Source: Hypomesus transpacificus (Eukaryota > Chordata > Actinopteri > Osmeriformes > Osmeridae). Taken from it: 64,000 bases of DNA. The position numbers were made by a program, and so were the translations under genes. Numbering within the stretch: the stretch's first letter is position 1; each line of letters opens with the position of its first letter. The DNA is taken from contig NC_061081.1 in the NCBI RefSeq assembly GCF_021917145.1, forward strand, positions 6,322,777 through 6,386,776, in the 5' to 3' direction. Under the pieces are notes generated by a model. That model made no database searches and was not told where the DNA came from. It saw nothing but the letters and a program-made list of their open reading frames with translations. Of the stretch, positions 26,610 through 37,716 are shown piece after piece.

Positions 26610-27322
26610 GCTCCCTCTCTCCCATGTACAACCTCTGACTAGTCTCCTTACCTGACCCAACCCCAGGTGAGTTCCAGTGTTCCCATGGCAACCGGTGCCT
26701 CCCCCAGCAGCAGGTGTGTGATGGTACGCCCCAGTGCCGGGACCGGTCTGATGAGCAGGACTGCTGGAAGCCTTCCAAGAGCTGCAGCCATCGCTGTGAC
26801 AACCGGACCAGATGCATCCCTGACAGTTTCCTGTGTGACGGAGAGAGGGACTGTTTGGACGGGTCGGATGAAGGGATCTGTGGTAGGACTGTCTAGTCTT
26901 GGGACCAGACTAGACCAGCTGAGGCTGTGCTAGTTACTACATCACAACCACTGTTTTCCCTCTTATTCGTCTCCACTCCCTCCACCAGCAACCAATCGGT
27001 GTGGCGCCTCAGAGTTCCGTTGCAGCAGTGGCCAGTGCGTGTCGGGTGCGCTGCGCTGCGACAGCCACGCCGACTGCAGGGACCGCTCTGACGAGGCGGG
27101 CTGCGCCAAGCCTCCACGCTGCCCCCCCGAGCTGCGCTGCCCGCTCAGCCACGAGTGCCTGTTGAAGGACTGGCTCTGTGACGGAGAGGACGACTGCCTG
27201 GATGGCTCCGATGAGAAGGTGGAGGGGGGAGGTTGATCAAAGGGGGTGGAGCAGGTTTGGGGGGGCTCAACCACGGCACTAGACTCGCTCCACCTGCTTG
27301 TGATGTTTCTGACGAGGTCCCG

Positions 27323-27361
<39 letters not shown>

Positions 27362-30300
27362 TTTCCAGAACTGCAAGGCCTCTCCTCTGAAGTGTGGGCA
27401 CTACCAGTGGGCGTGTGCCTCCAAGCAGCAGTGTGTACCCGCCAGCTGGAGGTGTGACGGAGGGATGGACTGTCGTGACGGCAGCGACGAGAAGGGATGT
27501 GAGTGCCCCCCCGAGGACACGCTCGCACGTCTATCAGCAACTCTGAAGCTGCTACAAGACTCCTCCCAAGTCTACGCTGTGTGTCCTGACTCCTGACCCC
27601 CGTGTGTGTGTGTACTCTAGGCGGACGCCCCAAGTGTGCGTCCCAACTCTTCCAGTGCAGTAGTGAGGAGTGTGTCGACCCCAGGCTGGTGTGTAACCAG
27701 ATCACCAACTGTCCAGATGGGTCTGACGAGGGCCCGGGCTGTGTCCTCCGGAACTGCAGCAGCCCCACAGCCCCTCCCTGTGAACACCACTGCATCAGCA
27801 CCCCCCATGGACCGGTCGGTAGAAAACCAAACGTTGTTGTCGGGTTAACCCCTCCCGGACCCACCACCGACTCTTTCCTTCCACCTCACCCCGTGTGCTC
27901 TGCAGAGATGCGGCTGCGCGTCAGGCTTCAAACTGCGGCCCAGGGGCGTGTCCTGTGAGGACGCCGATGAGTGTAGCCTCCAGCAGGGGGCGCTCTGCAG
28001 CCACACCTGCCTCAACACCCGCGGCTCCTACCTCTGCCAGTGTCACTCTGGATACCTGCTGGAGCTTGACGGACACACCTGCAAGAGCCCGGGTATGCGT
28101 ACACACACACACACACCTGCAAGAAGCTGCGGAATGCATTGCAAACCGCTTGCGCCGTTGTCCCATGCGTGAAATGTGTGTTTCCGTGTGTTAGTGGAGC
28201 CGGTGTTGCTGGCATGTGTCACGTCTGAGCTGCTGCTGCTGGGTGTGCGCAGCGCCAGCCTCCGAGTGCTCATCTCCTCCAGCAGACCCGTCTTCTCCCT
28301 GGACTACCACTGGGGGCGCCAGAGGGCCTACTGGCTCAGCCTGGAGCAGGAGAGTATCCTCTGGGCCTCCCTGGACCACCACAGCCCTGCTGGGGGGACC
28401 CTGCTCAAAGGTTTGGTGCTTGGTGGGGTGGGGGGGGGGGGGGGAGTGGGCTCTGGGACTGGAATGATCTTCCAGTGCTGTGTGTTCAGGTGTGAAGTCT
28501 GACTGCCTGGTGGTGGACTGGGTTGGGGAGAACTTGTACTGGCTGGACGGGGAGAAGGGCCAGGTTCTAGTGGCCCACCTGGGCCAGGGTCTGCTGAGGC
28601 CTCAGGACTGCATCGTGGTGCTGGACGAGGACCTGGATCAGCCACGCTCACTGGTCCTGCTGCCGCAGAAGGGGTAGGCTTGCCTTGGCACACCCCTGAG
28701 CCTAAACAACCAGGCGGGGTAGAGCGCTACTGCTGAAGGAGGGTTGGCTGGAATGCAGTCTCTGTCTCTGGGAAGTGCTATTCCATTTCTCCTCTCTCTC
28801 CAACGCTCACCTTTCCTCCTCTCTCCAGGTTGATGTTCTGGTCGGAAATTGGCAGTGAGCCCCAGATTGAGCGGTCAGGGATGGACGGTTCCGAGCGCGT
28901 GGTTGTGGTCAGTCGTGGGCTGAGCTGGCCGGTCAGTTTGGCCGTGGACCATCTGGCCCACAGGATCTACTGGACCGACCAGAAGCTGCACTGCCTGGGC
29001 TCAGCTGGCCTGGACGGAGAGGACCTCAAGGTGAGATGCTCCCACGAGCCGTGAAGTCGCTCACCCGACACGTGACGGGGATGACAACCTGATGGTTAAA
29101 CCTGTCACACAGCTGCTCCAGCTATCGGAGACCCACAGCCCCTTCGCAGTGTCCGTGTTCAACGACCAGGTCTACTGGTCTGACACCAAGAGAAGGACCA
29201 TCCAGACGGCCCACAAGAGAACCGGCAAGAACCGCCGAGTCCTTCTCAAGAGACCCGGCCAGCCGTTCGGACTCAAGGCGAGTCTGGACAGCGGTGGGAG
29301 GAACCGATCCCTCGTTCCTCAATCGACTGTTAGAGCCCTGCTAACGGGTCTCTTGTAGTGCTGGTGGTAATGATTCATGATCCTTCTCCTCGTTCTGTAG
29401 GTGGTCCACCCCCAGGCCCAGGTCAACGTGTCCAGCCCCTGTGGCAGGGTGAGGTGCTCCCACCTGTGTCTGCTGGCTCCAGGGGTAGCTCCAGGCTCCG
29501 GGCCCAGGGCCGTGTGTCGCTGCCCAGCAGGACTGCTCCTCGCTGAGGATGGTGTCACCTGTGCCCCCCCTGTGGACTCCACCTTCCTGCTGCTGCTTTC
29601 CCCCACTACCATCACTCAGGCAGGCCCCAGCATTCAGCCTTTCCCTCTCTCCGTGTCAATCCCATTGGTCTACCCGTATCTCTCCAATTGGATCTTTTAA
29701 CATGCAACTTTTTAATCCCGCCCTCTCCTCTCTCCCAGATCTTCCTGCGCAGCATGCGTGGCGGGCTGGGTCTGAAGCAGTGGCCAGACCACCGCGTCCT
29801 GCCCATGCCGGGCGTCAACGAGGCGTCCACTCTGGACGTGTCCCTCCGGGAGCACGGCGTCTACCTGGCCGACTCGGCCCAGGGCTCCGTGGTTCTCATG
29901 GCCCTGAGCAGGGCGGGCCTGTCCCCGACGCCGGGCGGCCCCGTGCTGGCCCTGCAGGACGAGTATGTGACGGCGCTGGCTCTGGACTGGGTCACCCTCA
30001 ACCTCTACTGGAGCAGCAGCAGGCAGCCGCACGTCCACGTCACGGCCACCCGGGGGCGCTTCACCAGGACTCTGGTGCAGGTGCTGCTGGAGGAGACCAG
30101 CGCCATCGCCCTGCATCCCGCCACTGGCCGACTTTGCTTCACCTCTCTGGGCAGAGGGGAGGGCAAGGGGGGGGAGACGGCCGGCGGCATGGCACAGCTG
30201 CAGTGCACCAACATGGACGGGGGATACCAGGCCATGCTCTGGAGGAAGTCTGTGACACCGACATCGCTGGTGTTCTCTCACAAAGGCACCCATCTCTACT

Positions 30301-32538
30301 GGGCGGACCTTGGTGAGTGGGCCTTTCCTCTGAGCTGTTGGACATTGTGTCCTTGTGTAAGGGCTTGGATCATCTGACCTGTGGTCTGTCTACAGGGGCT
30401 GGGGTTATCTGCTCAGTTGCAGTGGATGGATCAGACTACAGGCAGTACAAGACTGGTCCTGGCATCCTGATGTCCTTCACACGCACTGAAAACATGCTGC
30501 TCTGGCTCACCATGGACAACGGTACACACACACGCCAATTTCTCGTACCTGTAAACTCTCTGCAATAAACTGGGTTCTGATTCTGACAGGCACTGAGCTT
30601 GCCATACCACCAGATGGCAGTGTAGAGACTTCAGTCCCTACCGGCCTTACCCAAACACATCCCCAAAGGTGTTTAGTCTGTGTACATTAACCCACGTGTG
30701 TCTGTGTTCCTGCAGATATAACCAGGCTGTGGTTCAGTGATGGCGTCCAGCCTAAGAAGCTGTGGTTCGAGGTCCAGACCAATGTGGTGTCCCTCCGGGC
30801 TTACAGCAAGACCAGCCAGAGAGGTAGGGCTGGGAGAAGTAGGGTGTAGAGTAACGTGTACGGTGTGTCTGTCGAGGCCCAGCAGGGCCCTGGAGAGAGG
30901 CGTGTGAATAGCAGCAGGTGATGTGATCCAGCCCCGTGGGATATGGACTTGAGGGGGCTGCAGAGCGGTGAAGGCCTTGTTTGTCCCCTTTTCTCAGCTC
31001 CATTCAGGCCTCAGTTTTCAGAGCTCAACTAAAACGTCTCTTCATTCCACACCTCAGTCACCTGGAGCCAGTCTAGCCACACAAACGCACACAATGAACA
31101 CAACCGATACCAGCTTTGCAAGACGAGAGGCGGTGGTAGTCACAAAGATGATTTACAAATGGCTGCTCTTGCGACACCATACTGGATGAAGCTCATTCTT
31201 CTCATGTCACAGTTGGTGGGGCATGTGAAAAAATGGTTTCTAGGTGACAAGTTAGTCAAATCCATTGTTTGTATTTGAACTTGAACTCATGACTCTGCCC
31301 CATGACACTACCCTAAACCAATCATGACTCTCCTTTCGTCCAAGGAACCAATAGCTGCTCCGAGAAGAACGGAAACTGCAGCCAGTTGTGCCTAGCCAAC
31401 CCATGGGGGAGAAGATGCAAGTGTGGCCATGGTTACCACCCTGTGAATGACACTGCTTGTAGCCCCACCCCCGAGTGCCCGCAGGGCTTTAGAGCATGCT
31501 GGGACAGCAGTAACTGCTTTCCTGATGCCAGATTCTGCGACGGTGCTTTTGACTGCCCGGACCTATCGGATGAGCAGGAATGTGAGTTGGTCCATCAGCA
31601 CATTCTCATTGACGTCTTTGACTTAATTCCTCATGCTAAACAGGCTTCAGGTTCATATGTATTGATGCTACATTTTATAATGTAATGCTGGCGCCCGCTC
31701 TGTTTTCCAACCGGATTCAACACTCCTCCCCCTTCAGGTTCCTATGGTAACGTGGCAGCCAAACCTAAAGATGGTAACCCTGCCTCCGCGTCGCCCCCGC
31801 TCAACAACGGGACGGCACAGGTGAGGAAGGACAGCCTGGCGTGTGACGAGCAGCGCTGCGGCGGCCACGGGACGTGCGTGACGGCGGACGGAGTCGAGAA
31901 TTGCCAGTGCATGCTGGGATATAAGGGCGCCTTCTGCCAAGAGGGTGAGGGGTCCGGGGGGAGCAAGGCACCCTTGGTCCTGGGGCTGCTAGCCCTGCTG
32001 GCTGTACTGGTCATCGCTGGCCTGGTCTTCAGGAGGAGGTACACACATTGGCATGGGGTTGGGGTGGTTAGAAGACATGTAGGGTGAGGGATATGTTTGT
32101 AGACAGACTTCTATTTTGTGCTGTGTTAAAACCTCAAACATGTATATGTTTTCTATACCTCTCCTAAAAAGAGGTTAGTCCTGCATCACACACGCATGGG
32201 GTGCACACAATGGAGTGCCTTGTTTATGTGGACCTGTCTCATGGCCGAGGGGTCTGTTGTAGGCGAGCCATGGCAGCAGACAAGTGTGGAGGTGCGGAGA
32301 AGGAAACCCTGATGACCAACATGGAGGGACGTGCGGTGTACTTTGAGTCCTTCACTAACGACCTCTATGACCCCTCAGACTCCGACCCTGACGACAAGGT
32401 AACCGGTGGTTCATGGGGGTCACTAAGCAACCGTCATTTAGTTTTTGGTTCTAATCCCGGGTATCTCTCTCGTCCCAGGTGCTGGTGTCTGCTGCTGATG
32501 GCGTGTGTCACCAGGAGGAACCTCTACCTGCTTCATAA
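17477..32538 (+). CDS. LDL-receptor-related protein, large endocytic receptor, LRP13-like
   Basis: A type I membrane receptor for lipoproteins or other secreted ligands. My 42-exon model has consistent phases and totals 8,331 coding bases (2,776 aa). Order: signal peptide ([20 protein letters not shown]), 4 LDLa repeats, 2 EGF, YWTD propeller, EGF, second propeller, 23 LDLa repeats, 2 EGF, third propeller, EGF, fourth propeller, EGF, 1 LDLa, EGF, one transmembrane helix ([19 protein letters not shown]), tail of about 65 residues. This layout excludes LDLR, VLDLR, LRP4, LRP5/6 and LRP8, and it is much shorter than LRP1 or LRP2. LRP13, an ovarian receptor of fish reported to bind vitellogenin, is the remaining choice; that name is inference by elimination. 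The tail has FTNDLY in place of the usual FxNPxY. AATAAA lies at 32,567. Confidence 0.88.
22107..26882 (+). other. Receptor exons 15-26: tandemly duplicated LDLa array
   Basis: Four blocks. A: 22107-22256, 22356-22604. B: 23022-23246, 23341-23607, 23690-23905. C: 24295-24537, 24638-24904, 24987-25202. D: 25598-25840, 26084-26296, 26393-26569, 26667-26882. Each block opens with a linker and one LDLa ([16 protein letters not shown]); in B-D the linker is Pro/Ser/Thr-rich. It is followed by exons starting DFLCKD(S/R)RKCV, and in B-D by [20 protein letters not shown]. Blocks A-C are almost identical at DNA level, parts of introns included; D is more divergent. Calcium-cage residues of the CDGxxDCxDGSDE type are kept in nearly all repeats. 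Exon boundaries after the first exon of A-C use a donor at AAAT/GTGTGA, inferred from phase. Confidence 0.85.
26581..26606. repeat. (CA)n microsatellite
   Basis: Short CA run in the receptor intron after 26,569. Confidence 0.9.
26989..32538 (+). other. Receptor exons 27-42: last LDLa group, propellers 3 and 4, membrane anchor, tail
   Basis: Exons: 26989-27218 (two LDLa), 27369-27498 (LDLa), 27621-27814 (LDLa and start of EGF), 27906-28092 (EGF, DADEC), 28195-28410, 28490-28673, 28829-29030, 29113-29277 (propeller 3), 29401-29619 (EGF), 29739-30312, 30396-30521, 30716-30823 (propeller 4), 31345-31581 (EGF and LDLa), 31738-32038 (EGF and transmembrane helix), 32263-32398 and 32479-32538 (cytoplasmic tail). 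The introns after 29,277 (GCGAGT) and 29,619 (GCAGGC) begin with GC. The acceptor at 27,368 uses a pure poly-C tract. Confidence 0.87.
27323..27360. repeat. Poly-C tract of 38 bases
   Basis: An unbroken C run ending eight bases before the acceptor of the exon at 27,369. It replaces the usual mixed pyrimidine tract. The exact length may be an assembly estimate. Confidence 0.9.
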
Positions 32539-32600
32539 TGCCTCCCTGTGCTCATTTCTCCTGTTCAATAAAGCATCAACCTGATACCTGACTGTTTCGG
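32539..32600 (+). terminator. Receptor gene 3' UTR with poly(A) signal
   Basis: AATAAA at 32,567-32,572 follows the TAA stop by about 30 bases, giving a very short 3' UTR. Confidence 0.7.
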
Positions 32601-32989
32601 TTCACTAACATGGATGTCTCGCGTTTGATGCACAATTATCTGTTGTGGGCTCCTTTTGGGTGCCATGTCAACCCACCTGTTATCCTGTTAAACAAGACTG
32701 AGTTCCTGTTAAACTTGTAACCTGCCTGTGTTTTGCTCAAACCTTCCTTCCTGCCCTGTTCTGTACACAGGGTAGCATGTGTTGGGGTCCAACAACCTGG
32801 TATTCTGTACCCCCACCCCCCCTCACAGTACAAACTGTATCCCCATCTCAGTACAGCCATTGCCAGTAACTGTTCGAAATATGAATCTATCTATCAAGCA
32901 TTGCAGTCAGTCGGTGAACAAGTTTAAGAATGTTTATTGCTTGCGGCCGGCCCACAAGGAGACAAAAACATCACTCGCCATTGTGCTAC

Positions 32990-33191
32990 ATTACATTTTA
33001 CATTTACATTTAGTCATTTAGCAGACACTTATCCAGAGAGACTTACAGTAAGTACAGGGACATTCCCCCTGAGGCAAGTGGGGTGAAGTGCCTTGCCCGA
33101 GGACACAATGTCATTTGGCACGGCAGGGAATCGATCCGGCAACCTTCTGATTACTAGCCCGACTCCCTCACCGCTGAGCCAACTGACTCCC
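32990..33191 (-). mobile_element. tRNA-derived SINE with L2-type 3' tail
   Basis: Read on the minus strand, the element starts with a tRNA-like head: an A-box-like TGGCTCAGCGGTGAGGG, then a B-box-like GGATCGATTCC. It ends in a tail with GTCTGCTAAATGACTAAATG and ATGTAAATGTAA-type repeats. That tail is shared by many fish SINEs and L2-clade LINEs. The pol III boxes are nearly consensus, so the copy is not very old. Confidence 0.8.
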
Positions 33192-34640
33192 ATAGTTTGT
33201 CTGCTAGCATGTGCTAGCTAGCTATTTAAGCAGCCCCACACTTTACAGGCATTGATTAAGACAAAGGCATGCAAATGTTCCATGGCTCTTCTTCATTGGC
33301 TCCTTGCGTAGACCTGGTGCGTGTTTGTGTGTGTGTGCCTTTTGATCCCTGTAAGCTTGACCATATGATTCACCCAACACAGATAAGGCCAGACATCTTT
33401 TATGGCCTCTCCCTACACACAAGGAATGCTGAACACAGAATCATTCTTATACAGGATAAATGTGTTACATCTTAAATGTTTCCAACAGTAACCCCCCCCC
33501 CCCATCTCACAGACCAGTCTGTGCCCTGCCAGTCTCATAGTACAGATCCCATTACCTCCCACCAGGCTTGAAGCTTCTCTGACTACTCAGAACACTGGAA
33601 AACAGGCATGTCTGGTCTTGCTTGACAAAGATGTTTTGAGGAATTCTGTGTGTATTGTGACTCAGCCCAGGTAGAGATTAAGAGAGTGGGTTGGATAACA
33701 CAGAGGGCTTGGCCTCTACTTTTGTTCCTACTTTTTGTTCATTGAAAGGTTAGTTCCCTTTTCCCCTCACACTGCCTGGACTCCTAAATTCCGCTCCCCA
33801 GGACGCTCCTAAACCCGAGTTCTCAGACCAGCCTGTCCTCCATGCTCGTGAGTACATGACCAGCTTGCATTTGGGGATCTGTAGGAATGTTTCTGGTAGT
33901 TGATGGTACCTTGAAACTGTTGTAGAACCTGAAGAACGGGATGCTTGTCTCATACAGCAGCTGTGGGCTCACTGGGCTGCATATCTGTTAACTTAGTGTC
34001 AACTGTGAGCTAATGCTGTCTTTATAAACTGTCCTTTGTTTGGAGTTCTGAGCGGGTGATCTGGTTGTGTACCACCGTCATGGTCACTGCTTTTGACTGT
34101 ATGGTCTGAACTTGAAGGAATGGTTGTCATCTTTTGTGTGATTTTGGGTTGCGTTTTATCCTCACCTGAACAGAGGTTACACCCAGGGTTAACTACTGTC
34201 ACAGCAGGTAACATGATATGACCAGGAACGGAAAAGTCCTGAAGTCTGTCCTGTTCTGCATGTCTGTGGTCTACTTTTTCATGTATTCATTTAGCAGACG
34301 CTTTTATCCATATGATCATAAACGACAAAAGAGCCCCAAAAACATTGTGGGTGGCCAAAACATGAAGCATACAGCACATTGTGAAAAGCAAATATGTGCC
34401 TGAGTAAAACCAGAAGAGCAAGTAGTTAAACAAATTGCAATAAAAAAAAAACATGATCCTCATAAGTGCTCGAGTGTGCCTGGAGGAAAGCAAGCAACAA
34501 TAATATAATTCATAGTGAGTAGTAGTAGTTAAAGGTAGTTAAACCAGTTACAACTAGGCAACAAGTGTCATTGTGTGTCTATGGTGGGAAAACTTTAACT
34601 GCCAAATAGTTGTTTAACCAAGTTGGTCTGTGTTTGTTTG
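33192..34640. other. Intergenic region, no gene recognised
   Basis: Unique sequence without convincing exons. A short fragment of the same SINE/L2 tail (TTTAGCAGACGCTTTTATCC) occurs at about 34,290-34,312. A C-run lies near 33,492. Confidence 0.6.
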
Positions 34641-34687
34641 CCTGATTATTTCCATGTTCCAGAGGGAGTGCATGTTCACCTAGGCAG

Positions 34688-35404
34688 CACAGTGTCCCTG
34701 TATTCTCTTGCTGGCCCCACCCCTCACCAGCCTTGCCATGGGCGACAAGCATGGTGTGGACCTGGCTCTGAGCCTGCCCACCTGTGAGGAAACACTCTGT
34801 AACAAGCGAGGAAGCTGCGTCACAGTTGACAACTACATGGGATGTGACTGCATGCTGGGATACCAGGGTCCCAACTGTGCCGACACCGTGAACAAGAATC
34901 TGAGCCTGCCCCTGACGCTGGGGGTGCTGTCTATCCTCTTCGCCTGCATCTTCCTCGCCTTCCTCTTGGCTCATCTGAGCCGAAGACGCAAGGCTCGGCG
35001 CAGGTAACCGTGACAACCAGCCCAGTTTCAGAGGATTGGGTGAAATGTCGTAAACCTTGCGTTACTGGGGTCATGCTGATGTCTGATCAGGTGAATATTG
35101 ACCTGTTTCTGTATGTGCAGGGTTGATGCACTGAAACAGAGTAATGGTGTGTAGAGAGGTACCCTCAACCCTGGACACTTGTAGGATACAGTCCTAACTC
35201 ACGGTAGGACCCCTGGAACACCCTCACACAAAAAGGAAGGAATATTAATGTCCTCCAAAAGTGATTTTCAGACGCGTGTAAATGTTTACTAATGTGGTAC
35301 CCTGTTGTCCTCACTCATATTTTGTTCTCTCCCACAACTTTTTTATTTTATTTCTCCATTTCATTTGACGCCTATCCTCTTCCAGCACCACCCCCTCTGC
35401 CTAG
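34688..35404 (+). CDS. EGF-transmembrane exon pair resembling the 3' end of the upstream receptor
   Basis: The exon to 35,003 encodes one EGF module (spacing C-x4-C-x5-C-x8-C-x-C-x8-C), a transmembrane helix (LTLGVLSILFACIFLAFLLA) and a basic stop-transfer run, SRRRKARR. The cysteine spacing and the CMLGYxGxxC core equal those of the receptor exon at 31738-32038, and both end in phase 2. A second exon at 35386-35404 would close the frame with STTPSA; an alternative acceptor near 35,121 would give VDALKQSNGV. The left edge is uncertain: an acceptor ending at 34,687 is phase-compatible with the receptor exon at 31345-31581, and an ATG with a good context lies at 34,738. It may be an alternative terminal exon, a remnant of a tandem receptor copy, or a small separate gene. 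No signal peptide is clear. Confidence 0.5.
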
Positions 35405-36776
35405 CTCCTCCCACCCTCGAACCTCTCACTGTCCTCTCCAGAGCTCATCAGTCTAGCATGAAGAATGGGATTCATCATTTACAAGACAGCTGCTGTTTCT
35501 ACTTCTAAAGACAACCTGATTCATCAAGAACACCTTTTAATTGCCAATCAACACTATAGATATGCTTTTAGGTTGAGGTTCTGAACAGAAAGCATTGTTG
35601 CGCTATAGATTGGATCAAAGGGGAATTTACCGCAGGTGCAGGGGGTGCATTTGCACCCCCTTCTGTTGGGATGAAAACATCAATATTTTAATAAAAAATG
35701 ATGAAATGTTTTTAGAACATATATCAGAGTTGTATGTTCTATGGTTTGTTGTACTCTAATGAATAATTTTAAATTTTAAGATCGAGTATTCATTTTGAGC
35801 ATGTTTTGTAAGCAAAAATAAGTAAATCCCCATACCCTTTGCTCCTCCAGTTTTAAAACCTAGAATCGCCTATGGACTGGATATTGGAAGCTGTGCATTT
35901 TGGGAAGTGTACTTCTGGTAGCTGTGTCCCTCAAGTGCCTTGCTTGATCATCTTAGTACATCCGTGTCTAGGAAATGTAGGTCTTGTTTTTCGGTAAACA
36001 TTTCACTGATCTCAGTGTTCTGCCTGAAACACACAGCTCTGTCTCTCTAAACTATATCAGAAACGTACATTCTGCCGCTCCCTGACTGCACCGAAACTGA
36101 ATTTGTAAACAAGCTTATTGTCTGACAGGTGAAGGACAAGATCTCAACTGGTCTGACTACTGTCATTCCTCTAGTCAGACGTGATGCCTGTATGCAAAAC
36201 AAACCTATTTATAAGATGACTAATGTTTCATGACCTGTCCAAGCAAACAAAGGTTCTTAATTCCTGTATATTTATTTTTACAAATTGTAGAAATAAAGAT
36301 GTATTTTGGACAGATGCATTGTTCATAAAATGTTGCTTCACAGCTTATTGATGACTGGTTTGTATCTGATGTCTGCACCAACCTGTCAGCAACAGGAAGA
36401 GAATCAACCCACGTGCCTAACCGGTCAGACAGCCTTGTCTGTATTCTTGCATGTGCTTGTGGGTGGAGTGTTAGCAAAAGCAAACAAAGATGTCTGCCTG
36501 GTCAAAACAAATCATCTGGACAAGAAGTGTACCATCAGAGCTACATGCCAGCAGTGAAGACCTTCAAACGAGACAATAACAACAACCACAATTGTAAATG
36601 AATGTCGTAAACATTTAATGAGAGCCCTTTTGTGATACAGTAATGATTGCAGACATCAGGGCCTATAGCCTCTCAGCCTGACAACATGTTGGCATATATA
36701 AAGTGCAACAGAAACACTATGTAAAAACATTATGATGCAAATGCAAAACCAATGATGTAAAATACTTACACAATAC
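35405..36776. other. Non-coding interval between convergent genes
   Basis: Plus-strand AATAAA signals at 35,690 and 36,292 could end the EGF-transmembrane transcript. A perfect 9-base hairpin (GGGGGTGCA with loop TT) lies at 35,640-35,659. Otherwise nothing is recognised. Confidence 0.5.
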
Positions 36777-36894
36777 TTTATTCAAACAAATGTATAGTTA
36801 AAAAAGAGACTTTCCCACAATGTTAACCAAAAAGTTTATAAAATAAGCAGTCTACATTGTCATTTTCCTTCATTTTTACGTGGGAAAGTCCACT

Positions 36895-37716
36895 TCACAA
36901 GTCGGCATCATATGGTTTGCTAGCATACGAGTTGGCAGACAGGGCACCGGACCGCGGTCCAGTGCGGGGGAAAGCCCGGGGGAAGTCCACCTCCTCATCC
37001 ATGGAGTTCTTGGAATAAGGCACGCTGCTGGCGCTGCTCGTGGTCCGGATTACGCTGGGCACGGCGACCCGCCTCGGAGGGCTCCTTGTGTGTCTGAATT
37101 CAGGAATAACCACCCGTTTCTCACCCCGGTTCTTGCCGCCACAGCATCGACAAATGCCAATGAACATGACGAAGCCCGCGACCACTTCAAAAATGCCCCC
37201 GATGTACCCCAGAATAATGCAGAAGTCCACACGGATGACTGAGTTTGGCGGCGCGTTAATGTCTTTCAAGATGTGAGTGTACCAGGATATCGGGATAAGT
37301 GTCATCACACCGGATAAAAAGATAAGCACTCCGCCAATCCCAGCGACGGTCCAGTTGGGACGGTCCGTCCAGCAGCGAATCCCCGGGATTGCCACGGCCA
37401 GTCCAATAAGGGTAACAATGAGAGAGGCCACCATCAACCCTTGGGCTATAGGGATGATCGGATTATTAAAGTAGTCAGTGTCTGGTTGATTGCATTGGAC
37501 TACCCTACTCGACTCAAACGCTTGACAAATGTCCCATATGCCTTGCTGTAGTATCTGGTCCGTAGATACGCCTGGAAGATCGCGTAGCGTTCTCCAATTC
37601 GGAGCCACAGTGGACGTTAGGTTCAGGATCCAGCCGCAGGGCGCGAAGACCATCCCGAATATGAAGATTCCCGGGGTTCGCATGGAAGTGCGCACCCATT
37701 CCTCCAATTTGGGCAT
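36895..37716 (-). CDS. cldn23: Claudin-23-like tight-junction protein, copy 1
   Basis: A four-helix tight-junction membrane protein encoded by a single exon, 273 aa. The first extracellular loop carries the claudin signature W-GIW-C-C (NWRT, QQGIWDIC, C). The N-terminus RTPGIFIFGMVFAPCGWILN resembles CLDN23 rather than other claudins, as do the single-exon structure and the long C-terminal tail. The tail is Ser/Arg-rich and ends KPYDADL, a possible PDZ ligand. The start at 37,716 gives MPKLEEWVRTSMRTPG; the second Met (MRTPG) would match human CLDN23 more closely. AATAAA on this strand is at 36,777-36,782. It has a tandem partner at 39,016. Fish often keep more than one cldn23-type gene, so the suffix is open. 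Confidence 0.85.
   Translation of the reverse strand: MPKLEEWVRTSMRTPGIFIFGMVFAPCGWILNLTSTVAPNWRTLRDLPGVSTDQILQQGIWDICQAFESSRVVQCNQPDTDYFNNPIIPIAQGLMVASLIVTLIGLAVAIPGIRCWTDRPNWTVAGIGGVLIFLSGVMTLIPISWYTHILKDINAPPNSVIRVDFCIILGYIGGIFEVVAGFVMFIGICRCCGGKNRGEKRVVIPEFRHTRSPPRRVAVPSVIRTTSSASSVPYSKNSMDEEVDFPRAFPRTGPRSGALSANSYASKPYDADL

Noticed and set aside
29549-30316. Pro/Arg/Gly-rich frame of 255 codons
   Set aside because: It overlaps receptor exons out of frame; the YWTD propeller frame is the real one.
33120-33191. tRNA gene on the minus strand
   Set aside because: The A and B boxes belong to a SINE head; there is no full cloverleaf and an L2-type tail follows.
34738-35003. EGF-family growth factor (betacellulin/epiregulin type) next to parm1, as in human
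   Set aside because: The cysteine spacing is C-x4-C-x5-C-x8-C-x-C-x8-C, the receptor/Notch type, not the C-x7-C type of EGF ligands.
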